Below are positions 1-7,053 of a DNA stretch of 13,182 nt, in pieces. The notes below the pieces were generated by a model that saw only the letters and a program-made list of their open reading frames with translations, was not told where the DNA came from and ran no database searches. Within the stretch, counting starts at the first letter, position 1. Every line of letters begins with the position of its first letter. Both the position numbers and the translations under genes were made by a program. This stretch comes from JAZGAE01 sp036475545. GTDB taxonomy: Bacteria > Pseudomonadota > Alphaproteobacteria > DATDPM01. The DNA lies in assembly GCA_036475545.1 (NCBI GenBank), contig JAZGAE010000115.1:1-13182 (forward strand), given 5' to 3'.

Positions 1-368
1 AGCAAGTCGGTGGCCAGCGGCTTGACCAGCAGATCGTCGGCGCCCGAATCGATGACCCTCTGCACCAGCGCCGGCCGGGGGTCGGTGGATGTGGCGATGA
101 TCGGCAGAAAGGGATTGTCGCCGACCAGGTGGTGGCGGATGTCATGGAACAGGGCGCACACATCCCCGTCGCCAAGGTCGATATCGGTGATCAACAGGTC
201 GGTCTCCGTCAGTGGATTCGCGACCGCATCGCGGACGTGCGCGATCTTGTCGGTCGCGCGTATGTCGCGGAACCCCTCTTCGAAGAGCCGACTCCTGATC
301 GCTTCCCGAACATGGAAGTTCGGCTCGGCAAGGATGAGTTTGACGTTCTCGAAGCGATAATTCTTCAT
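1..368 (-). CDS. Response regulator receiver-domain protein (3' end cut by window edge)
   Basis: The first 122 codons of a CheY-like receiver domain are visible and the gene runs off the left edge. The start is an ATG at 368 preceded by a GAGGGGGA Shine-Dalgarno. The fold landmarks are present: strand 1 KLILAEP (residues 10-16), the phosphoacceptor region DLLITDIDLGDGD with the likely acceptor Asp62, the switch region PIIATSTDP (89-97, Thr93 or Ser94), and the conserved lysine in DDLLVKPL (Lys116). After strand 1, where two acidic residues normally bind magnesium, only Glu15 is seen, so phosphorylation chemistry may be altered. Such a protein would take phosphate from a sensor kinase. No output domain is visible, so it could be a single-domain regulator or carry a C-terminal effector outside the window. 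The family call is firm; partner and output are unknown. Confidence 0.85.
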   Translation of the reverse strand, partial: MKNYRFENVKLILAEPNFHVREAIRSRLFEEGFRDIRATDKIAHVRDAVANPLTETDLLITDIDLGDGDVCALFHDIRHHLVGDNPFLPIIATSTDPRPALVQRVIDSGADDLLVKPLATDL

Positions 369-456
369 GGTCCCCCTCGCGGCAGGTTGCGGCTTCCCGT
401 CGCGCGCGGCCATCCGGCACAAACGGAAATAAAACAAAGGATCGGTAGCGCTGGCA

Positions 457-485
457 ATAATCAACGAAGTTCTATTAGAAAGCAA
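457..485 (-). promoter_or_regulatory. Candidate promoter of the response-regulator gene
   Basis: On the minus strand TTGCTT (480-485) and GATTAT (457-462) are separated by exactly 17 bases, a good sigma70-like arrangement. Transcription would start near 450 and leave a leader of about 80 nt before the ATG at 368. It was judged by eye, and AT-rich DNA gives such matches by chance. Confidence 0.4.
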
Positions 486-506
486 CACTTTTTATTTAAT
501 TAATAC

Positions 507-536
507 TTGAACGATATTTGCCTAAAATTTTATATT
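507..536 (+). promoter_or_regulatory. Candidate distal promoter toward the DUF3775 gene
   Basis: TTGAAC (507-512) is followed after 17 or 18 bases by TTATAT/TATATT (530-536). If used, the leader would be about 230 nt and include the GC-rich foldable segment. A competing nearer candidate is TTGGCG (665-670), 17 bases, then CATATT (688-693). Confidence 0.35.
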
Positions 537-664
537 CCTGCGCGGAGGACGCGAAGACCGGCGAACGGCCCCGAGACGGGCCCCCTCCGCCAGGCCCCGG
601 GGCTTCGTTCGGCCGGCGGGGCCGCCCTTGGTCGGGGCGCCGGTCCCGCGCATCGAGCGGAACA

Positions 665-693
665 TTGGCGGGCCGCGGGCACGATCCCATATT
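665..693 (+). promoter_or_regulatory. Candidate proximal promoter of the DUF3775 gene
   Basis: TTGGCG and CATATT are separated by 17 bases, each matching the sigma70 consensus at four of six positions. The start would fall near 700, giving a leader of about 70 nt. The CATATTA heptamer is repeated at 699-705, so a second -10 or a regulator site is possible. Confidence 0.3.
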
Positions 694-771
694 AAGGTCA
701 TATTAGGATTCTGAGACGATCTCCCCGCGAGCCGGCCGGCGGCACGGCAACCGGAGGAAGCCGAGACCAAG

Positions 772-1176
772 ATGCTTGGAATCAACCCCGACAAGGTCTG
801 TCACATCATCGTCAAGGCGCGCGAGTTCGACGTCAAGGAAGCGCCGATGGAGACCGACGTGGGCTCCAACCCATCGGACGACGGCGTGCGCGAGATTCTG
901 GCCGACCACGCCGACGATCCCACCTACGAGGAACTCAAGACCTTCCTCGACGACTTGAACGAAGAGGAGATCGTGACTCTGCTTGCGCTGGTGTGGCTGG
1001 GCCGCGGCGACTACACCGCGGACGAGTGGGACGCCATCGTCAAAGAGGCCCAAGAGATCGCGGACGAAAAGGCGCCCGACTATCTGCTCGGCTTCCCGCT
1101 GCTCGCCGACTTCCTCGAGGAAGGGCTCTCGCAACTTGGCTATTCGTGCCAGGATTTCGAGATGGGGCGGCTGTAG
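772..1176 (+). CDS. DUF3775 domain protein
   Basis: This 134-residue soluble acidic protein begins MLGINPDKVCHIIVKAREFD, which I recognise as the N-terminal signature of the DUF3775 family of alphaproteobacteria. The domain fills the whole protein. Further family-like stretches are the acidic segment around residues 44-65, with EELKTFLDDLNEEE, then LLALVWLGRGDY and a C-terminal PDYLLGFPLLADFLEEGL. No signal peptide, membrane segment or catalytic motif is visible, and no function is known for the family. The ATG at 772 is supported by GGAGGAAG about 12 bases upstream, a somewhat long spacing. The gene stands alone: it diverges from a response regulator and is followed by a terminator-like hairpin before cspA. 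The family call is confident; the role is open. Confidence 0.82.
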   Translation: MLGINPDKVCHIIVKAREFDVKEAPMETDVGSNPSDDGVREILADHADDPTYEELKTFLDDLNEEEIVTLLALVWLGRGDYTADEWDAIVKEAQEIADEKAPDYLLGFPLLADFLEEGLSQLGYSCQDFEMGRL

Positions 1177-1217
1177 CCGGCGGCGGCGGGCGGCCCGGTC
1201 CCCGGACCACCTGCCTG

Positions 1218-1257
1218 CCGGACGGAGGACCGCGACCGCGACCGTCCGGATCTCTTT
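1218..1257 (+). terminator. Candidate terminator of the DUF3775 gene
   Basis: CCGGACGG (1218-1225) and CCGTCCGG (1242-1249) form a perfect 8-bp stem with a 16-nt loop, followed by ATCTCTTT. It lies about 40 bases after the stop codon. The T tract is interrupted, so efficiency is uncertain. Confidence 0.5.
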
Positions 1258-1387
1258 GCGCCCGCGCATCGGGGTGCCAGCCAAACCGTTGAATTCGGGC
1301 GCGGCGCGCAGGTGTCGACGCCCGTCCGACGCCGCCGTGAGCCTCGTTTTCGCCGGTTGCTACGGGGACGCCGCAATCGGATTTTCC

Positions 1388-1414
1388 TTGACACCCGTGA
1401 CAGGGCGGTAGCAA
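1388..1414 (+). promoter_or_regulatory. Candidate cspA promoter
   Basis: A consensus TTGACA lies at 1388-1393. The best -10 is TAGCAA (1409-1414) at a short 15-base spacing; GCAATT (1411-1416) is at 17. The resulting leader of about 145 nt is typical in length for cold-shock genes, whose leaders often control translation with temperature. Confidence 0.4.
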
Positions 1415-1565
1415 TTTGCGGGAGAGGCTTAGCGTGCCTCGACATAGCGTGCGTATGTGGTCCCGCGTCCGGTCTGATTACTTCCCGACATTGTGATGCC
1501 TGGAGACGGAAATGCCGGCGCATGACGAGCGGCAACGCACCTGAGTATCTCGAAAGGAAGCATTC

Positions 1566-1772
1566 ATGGCGACCGGTACGGTCAAATGGTTCAATCCGAC
1601 GAAGGGGTTCGGCTTCATCACCCCGGACGATGGGGGTAAGGACGTTTTCGTTCACATCACGGCCGTCGAGCAGGCCGGGATGGCAAACCTCCAAGAGGGC
1701 CAAAAGATCAACTTCGAAATTCTCGACGAACCCAAGGGGAAGAAAGCCGTGGACCTGTCCGCCGCGGATTAG
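1566..1772 (+). CDS. cspA: Cold-shock domain protein, CspA family
   Basis: This 68-residue single cold-shock domain is the usual size for CspA proteins. The two RNA-binding motifs are intact: RNP1 KGFGFI (residues 13-18) and RNP2 VFVHI (27-31), after the typical opening TGTVKWFNPTKG with the exposed aromatics Trp8, Phe9, Phe15, Phe17, Phe28 and His30. The family binds single-stranded RNA or DNA and acts as an RNA chaperone in the cytoplasm. The ATG at 1566 follows a strong AAGGAAG ribosome-binding site (1554-1560). A long leader with small hairpins precedes it, which suggests post-transcriptional control as in other csp genes, though cold induction cannot be shown here. Alphaproteobacteria carry several paralogues, so the symbol denotes the family rather than a specific orthologue. 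Confidence 0.93.
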   Translation: MATGTVKWFNPTKGFGFITPDDGGKDVFVHITAVEQAGMANLQEGQKINFEILDEPKGKKAVDLSAAD

Positions 1773-1847
1773 CGGTCGGGCCACCTCTCAAGCCGTCCAT
1801 CAGAATTCCCTGGGACCTGCCGACGGCGCCGCCTGATTCGCGGCGGC

Positions 1848-1868
1848 CGCCGCCTTCGCGGCGTCTTT
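1848..1868 (+). terminator. Possible cspA terminator
   Basis: CGCCGC-CTTC-GCGGCG (1848-1863) is a 6-bp GC stem with a 4-base loop, followed by TCTTT. It lies about 75 bases after the cspA stop. The surrounding sequence can form alternative GC hairpins, so this is tentative. Confidence 0.35.
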
Positions 1869-1945
1869 CGATCGCGCATCGCTTGAACCGGGACGGCCCG
1901 GGCGCGCCGGGGCCAAGCGAACGGGCACATCCCGGGTCATGAGCC

Positions 1946-1967
1946 TTGGCTGGGGCGGCAGGATTCG
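1946..1967 (-). repeat. Partial duplicate of the tRNA-Gln 3' end (possible att remnant)
   Basis: These 22 bases are identical to 2083-2104, which cover the 3' part of tRNA-Gln: the second T-arm strand, the 3' acceptor strand and CCA. The match stops abruptly on both sides. A copy in the same orientation, 137 bp downstream of the gene's 3' end, is what integration of an element at a tRNA 3' end leaves behind, but no integrase is nearby. It could equally be a decayed tRNA gene. Confidence 0.6.
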
Positions 1968-2045
1968 CGTCACTCACGCTCCGCCGCGCCGGCGCCGCCT
2001 GCGGCGGCTCGTCGTCGAACGAGGTTCGATCCCGCTCACCGCTCG

Positions 2046-2086
2046 CCAACGGAAAGAGGCCCCGTTTCGGGGCCTCTTTCCGTTGG
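2046..2086 (-). terminator. Terminator hairpin of tRNA-Gln
   Basis: Bases 2046-2064 and 2068-2086 form a perfect 19-bp stem with a 3-base loop. Read on the minus strand the core is AAAGAGGCCCCG, AAA, CGGGGCCTCTTT, the standard shape with an A tract before and a T tract after the GC stem. The stem begins with the encoded CCA of the tRNA, so the primary transcript must be opened or trimmed before the tRNA 3' end is free. Being symmetrical, it may also stop transcripts arriving from cspA. Confidence 0.75.
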
Positions 2087-2157
2087 CTGGGGCGGCAGGA
2101 TTCGAACCTGCGATCACGGGACCAAAACCCGTTGCCTTACCACTTGGCTACGCCCCA
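2084..2157 (-). tRNA. tRNA-Gln (anticodon UUG)
   Basis: This 74-nt gene on the minus strand folds into a standard cloverleaf. The acceptor TGGGGCG pairs with CGCCCCA, with discriminator G and an encoded CCA (2084-2086). The anticodon stem ACGGG/CCCGT encloses the loop TTTTGGT, giving anticodon TTG (2123-2125), which reads CAA and CAG as glutamine. The T arm carries the invariant GGTTCGAATCC. A strong hairpin terminator follows directly. A weak promoter candidate upstream is TTGCGC (2218-2223) with TATTGT (2193-2198), spaced 19 bases. Glutamine tRNA is often charged indirectly through Glu-tRNA-Gln in alphaproteobacteria, which is family knowledge rather than seen here. Confidence 0.96.
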
Positions 2158-2305
2158 ACGGACCATGCGCGCCCAGGCCGGCCACCGAGCGCACAATAAC
2201 GCGAAAAACCCCGTCCCGCGCAACACAATCGCGAGCCGCGCTCGCCGCGCCCGCCGGGCCCGCACCGGTGACCACAGGCCGACCTGTCGGCGCCGGGGCA
2301 TGCCC

Positions 2306-3223
2306 TCAAGGCGCGGGCTCCAGCGCGTTGGTATCGTCCACGAGCCGCGCCGGCGCCACCCACCATCCAGGCTCGGCGGCCTCGAGATCGGCGGCGGCGC
2401 GGCGCGCCGCGCCTTCGTCCTCGAACAGGCCGAAGCAGGTCGCTCCGCTTCCCGACATTCTCGCCAGCCGGCAGCCCGGCGCCCGCGTGAGCGCCCCGAT
2501 CGCCGCGCCGACCTCGGGGCACAGGGTGACGGCCGCGCTGGTGAGGTCGTTGTGCCGCTCTAACAGCAGCGCCGCCAGCTCGGCGGCGTCGCGGGCCCGT
2601 TCCCGGAACCGCGCGGGCGCGTTGAACGGGCCGGAGCGGGCCGCGAAGACTTGCGGAGTCGAGAGCGGCCGCCCCGGGTTCGCCAGCACCACCCAGGCGT
2701 CGGGGAGCGCCGGCGCCGGCTCGATCTCGTCACCGATGCCGCCGATAAAGGCGGCGCGACCCAAGAGGCAGACGGGCACGTCCGCGCCGATCTCGAGCGC
2801 CAGTTCTACGAGGCGATCCCGGGGAACTTCCAGACCCCAGAGCCGAGTCAACGCCTCGAGCGTGGCGGCGGCGTCCGCCGAGCCGCCGCCGAGGCCGGAC
2901 GCCACCGGGAGCCTCTTCATGAGCCGGATGCGGGCGCCGGCCTTGAGCCCCGCGGCCTCCGCGAGGCGGCGGGCGGCCTGGAGCACCAGGTTGTCCGTTT
3001 GCGCTTCGAGAGTGCCGGCGAAGGGGCCGTCCGCGGCAAGCGTCAGCTCGTCGGCGGGGCTCGCCGTGATCGTGTCGTGGACCGAGGCGAAGGCGACCAG
3101 GCTGTCGAGCACATGGTAGCCGTCGGCCCGCCGCCCGACGACGTGCAGGTAGAGATTGAGCTTGGCCGCCGCGGCCCGGCGCACCGTGCCGGCCGCCCCG
3201 CTTTCCGAGGCCGGGGGGGTCAA
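2306..3223 (-). CDS. ispE: 4-diphosphocytidyl-2-C-methyl-D-erythritol kinase
   Basis: IspE is the GHMP-family kinase that phosphorylates CDP-methylerythritol in the cytoplasm, the fourth step of the non-mevalonate pathway to isoprenoids. The 305 residues match the usual length. Visible motifs are AAKLNLYLHVVGRRADGYH (18-37, with Lys21 and Asn23), the ATP-binding glycine loop PVASGLGGGSADAAA (106-120), EIGADVP with the expected catalytic Asp148, and the C-terminal GHMP motif ARMSGSGATCFGLF. The start is a TTG at 3223 that overlaps the TGA of the upstream TPR gene by four bases (TTGA), so the two are translationally coupled. No ATG lies early enough to replace it; GTG codon 14 is the nearest alternative. 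TPR lipoprotein followed by ispE is, as I recall, a common alphaproteobacterial arrangement. Confidence 0.95.
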   Translation of the reverse strand: MTPPASESGAAGTVRRAAAAKLNLYLHVVGRRADGYHVLDSLVAFASVHDTITASPADELTLAADGPFAGTLEAQTDNLVLQAARRLAEAAGLKAGARIRLMKRLPVASGLGGGSADAAATLEALTRLWGLEVPRDRLVELALEIGADVPVCLLGRAAFIGGIGDEIEPAPALPDAWVVLANPGRPLSTPQVFAARSGPFNAPARFRERARDAAELAALLLERHNDLTSAAVTLCPEVGAAIGALTRAPGCRLARMSGSGATCFGLFEDEGAARRAAADLEAAEPGWWVAPARLVDDTNALEPAP

Positions 3224-5091
3224 CTGCCGGAGTCGTCGGCGCGACTCAACTCCAGGCCACGCTCCAGCTTGGCTTCGATCTTAGGCACCAGCTCGGGGTC
3301 GGGCTCCAGGGTGAGCGCGCGGCGCCACTGGAACCGGGCCTCGTTGCGCCTCCCCACCTTCCAGAACACGTCGCCCAGGTGGTCGTTGATGGTGGGGTCC
3401 TGGGGCTCGAGCTCGACGGCGCGCTCGAGCTCGCCGACCGATTCGTCGAACATGCCGAGGCGGAACAGAACCCATCCCAGGCTGTCGACGATGTAGCCGT
3501 CGTTGGGCCTGAGCTCGACGGCGCGCTTCAGCATCCGCCGCGCCTTGTCGAGGTTCAAGCCCTTCTCGACCCAGGAATAGCCGAGGTAGTTGAGGACGTA
3601 AGGCTGATCGGGCCGCAACTCCAAGGCACGCAGGAAGTCGGTCTCGGCGCGCTGCCACTCGCCGGAACGCTCCAGCGAGATGCCGCGGGCGTACAACAGC
3701 GACCAGTGCCGCTCCTCAAGGGTGTCGATGCGCTCGACGGCGCGGGTATAAGCGTCCACCGCTTCGGCGAAGCGCTCCTTGGCACGGTAAATGTCGCCCA
3801 TGGTCACCAGGGCGTCGCTCCGTTCGGGCCGCTCCTCGGCCATCGCGGCGAGCCGGGCCACGGCCTCGTCCGTCTCGCCCTCGGCATCGAGGCTGATGGC
3901 CACGCGCATGCGCGCCAACCAATAGAACGGCGAGCCCTTTTCGATGGACTCGTACATGGCGACGGCGGCTTCGCCGTGGCCCAAGCCGTCCAGGATTTCG
4001 GCGACGAGGGCCTGGCAGACCGAGAGATTCGGCCTGAGTGCCAGCGCCATGCGCGCATAGCTGAGCGCCGCGAGCGTCGACCTCCCGACATTTTGCTGCT
4101 GCAGGATGGCGGCCTGCTGATGGAGGATGGTGGCGAGGTTGAAGAGGGCCTCGGCCATCCCCTCTGCGGTGGTCTGCACGATGGCCGCCGCCGGCTCGCC
4201 GCTTTCCAGCCGCGCCGTGGCCTCATCCAACAGCACCATTTCCGGGTTCTCGGCGAGATACCGATCGTACAGCACCCCGGCCTCGTCCGGCCGGCCCATG
4301 CGCTCATAGAGGCTGCCGAGGGCTTCCGCCACCCGAAGCGACAGGCTCTGGCCGTTGTCGCGAACGCTGCGCAAGTTCTCTTCCGCCGCCGCGGTGCGGC
4401 CGGCGAAGTCGTTGATGAGCCCGGCGTGAAGCTCCCGCAGGATCGCGAGCCCCTTGATGTCCGCGAGCGGCGCCAGGACCTCGAGCGCGGCGTCGGGTTC
4501 GCCCTGGCCGGCCAGCACCCAGGCCAGCAACAGCGGCGCGAAAAGCTTGCTGAGCCCTTTTTCGGGCATCGTCCGCAGCCGCGCCTCGGCATCGGCGAGG
4601 CGGTCGTGCTTCACGTCGTCGATCACCAACGCCAGTTTGGGGAGGGAGGCATCCGGCATGTGGGCGACCAGCCGGCGCGCGAGGTCCACCGTCTCGCGCT
4701 CGCGGCCCTCGTTGACCATGAGGACGAACGCGCGCTGCAGCAGCTCGACATTCTCAGGATCCTGCTCCAGCGCATACATCCAGAAGTCGGCCGCGTCGCC
4801 GGTCGCGCCCACGCGTTCGGCGTGGAGCCCGGCCAGGTAACTTCCCGGGGTTGTGGTCGGCGTGGGGGTCTCGGCGGAGACCCGCACGGCGGCGGACTCG
4901 ACGTCCAGGGCGACGGTCCTGGCGGAACCGGGAGCAGGCTCGCCCGCCACCGTGGCAGTCTGCTGGGGCACGCAGGCAGCCGCGAGCAAGGCAAGCGCTC
5001 CGGCGGCGGCGATCGAGCCCAGGAGGAGCCGGGCCGGCCGGCTCGTCGCCGTCGCGGCGGGAACGGACGTTACCCGATCAATGGGTCGCAA
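3220..5091 (-). CDS. TPR-repeat lipoprotein
   Basis: This 623-residue protein has an N-terminal signal sequence with a hydrophobic core LLLGSIAAAGALALLAAAC and a lipobox-like end at Cys40, followed by a Thr/Pro-rich linker (about 44-85). It should therefore be an envelope lipoprotein. The remainder is a long helical repeat array; the clearest TPRs are near residues 420-600, for example AEAVDAYTRAVERI, AETDFLRALELRPDQPYVLNYL, ARRMLKRAVELRPNDGYIVDSL, and a strongly conserved end DPTINDHLGDVFWKVGRR. Such arrays bind other proteins; the partner is unknown. The start is TTG at 5091, chosen because GGGAGG lies five bases upstream and no ATG or GTG precedes the signal sequence. It overlaps ispE by four bases, and a symmetric dyad lies just upstream. 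The lipoprotein call is good; the function is not assigned. Confidence 0.85.
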   Translation of the reverse strand: MRPIDRVTSVPAATATSRPARLLLGSIAAAGALALLAAACVPQQTATVAGEPAPGSARTVALDVESAAVRVSAETPTPTTTPGSYLAGLHAERVGATGDAADFWMYALEQDPENVELLQRAFVLMVNEGRERETVDLARRLVAHMPDASLPKLALVIDDVKHDRLADAEARLRTMPEKGLSKLFAPLLLAWVLAGQGEPDAALEVLAPLADIKGLAILRELHAGLINDFAGRTAAAEENLRSVRDNGQSLSLRVAEALGSLYERMGRPDEAGVLYDRYLAENPEMVLLDEATARLESGEPAAAIVQTTAEGMAEALFNLATILHQQAAILQQQNVGRSTLAALSYARMALALRPNLSVCQALVAEILDGLGHGEAAVAMYESIEKGSPFYWLARMRVAISLDAEGETDEAVARLAAMAEERPERSDALVTMGDIYRAKERFAEAVDAYTRAVERIDTLEERHWSLLYARGISLERSGEWQRAETDFLRALELRPDQPYVLNYLGYSWVEKGLNLDKARRMLKRAVELRPNDGYIVDSLGWVLFRLGMFDESVGELERAVELEPQDPTINDHLGDVFWKVGRRNEARFQWRRALTLEPDPELVPKIEAKLERGLELSRADDSGS

Positions 5092-5117
5092 GCGGCCCTC
5101 CCAACGAGGAAACGCAC

Positions 5118-5150
5118 CGTTAACAGCAATCCGTGAATGACCTGTTAACG
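5118..5150. promoter_or_regulatory. Symmetric dyad upstream of the TPR-ispE operon (possible operator)
   Basis: CGTTAACAG (5118-5126) and CTGTTAACG (5142-5150) are perfect 9-bp inverted repeats separated by 15 bases, ending 27 bases upstream of the TPR start codon. The half-site centres are 24 bases apart, close to two helical turns, so a dimeric regulator could bind one face. It could instead form an mRNA hairpin. Just upstream, TCTGATGT occurs twice on the minus strand at a 10-base period (plus-strand ACATCAGA at 5164-5171 and 5174-5181). I recognise no known regulator. Confidence 0.45.
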
Positions 5151-5321
5151 ATAATGGATAAGGACATCAGAGAACATCAGAATATGTGCCCCTCCGAGCC
5201 GTGTCGTGCAAGACCCGCGAGTCGTCGCGGCCGCCGCCACGCCATGTGCGGCGGGCGCATTCGGCGCGCGGGCCTCCCCCCTCGACCGGGACCTCGTCTC
5301 GCCGCCCGCCGCCCGCGGCGG

Positions 5322-6953
<1,632 letters not shown>

Positions 6954-7053
6954 CGGATTCCCTCGCCCCGTCAATGGCGGCGATTCCATATCACGAACCA
7001 TTCCCCGCCGCACCCCTGTCCGTGCCATGGATTGCGTGATAGGCTCCCGGTCC

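Larger units (their letters stand above)
369..771. other. Divergent intergenic region with an AT-rich core
   Basis: This 403-base gap separates the response regulator from the DUF3775 gene. Bases about 456-536 are strikingly AT-rich for this GC-rich window and hold the palindromes TTAATTAA (496-503) and TAAAATTTTA (523-532). Promoter-like hexamers occur on both strands. The right part (540-680) is very GC-rich and could fold, for example CCGGCG at 613-618 with CGCCGG at 638-643. Around 688-705 the heptamer CATATTA occurs twice, 11 bases apart. I see no convincing protein gene here; the small open frames are low-complexity products of base composition. Confidence 0.6.
1177..1565. other. Intergenic region between the DUF3775 gene and cspA
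   Basis: This 389-base gap holds a terminator-like hairpin (1218-1257), then about 130 bases with nothing recognisable, then a TTGACA promoter candidate (1388) and a long cspA leader. The leader has a small hairpin, GAGGC (1424-1428) with GCCTC (1436-1440), and a direct repeat TAGCGTGC at 1430-1437 and 1447-1454. No convincing protein gene is seen. Confidence 0.6.
1773..2083. other. Intergenic region between cspA and tRNA-Gln
   Basis: This 311-base gap contains a possible cspA terminator (1848-1868), GC-rich sequence without a credible gene, a 22-nt copy of the tRNA-Gln 3' end (1946-1967), a hairpin GCCGCC-TGC-GGCGGC near 2005-2020, and a string at 2023-2048 that resembles the 3' end of a tRNA on the opposite strand (GGTTCGATCC ... 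GCTCGCCA). The left arm of the tRNA-Gln terminator starts at 2046. The open reading frames spanning this area encode typical tRNA-derived nonsense peptides and are not genes. Confidence 0.6.

Noticed and set aside
1939..2563. Open frames over the tRNA-Gln region, with peptides such as GRQDSNLRSRD
   Set aside because: This peptide is the well-known nonsense translation of a tRNA gene read on the wrong strand.
3379..5136. A 585-codon open frame on the plus strand opposite the TPR gene
   Set aside because: It is antisense to a clear TPR lipoprotein; the long opening comes from GC-rich codon bias, and its peptide has no recognisable domain.
6989..7041. Inverted repeat TATCACG (6989-6995) / CGTGATA (7035-7041) between ETF-QO and the UDG gene
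   Set aside because: Only seven bases match, and the halves are 39 bases apart, so chance is likely.
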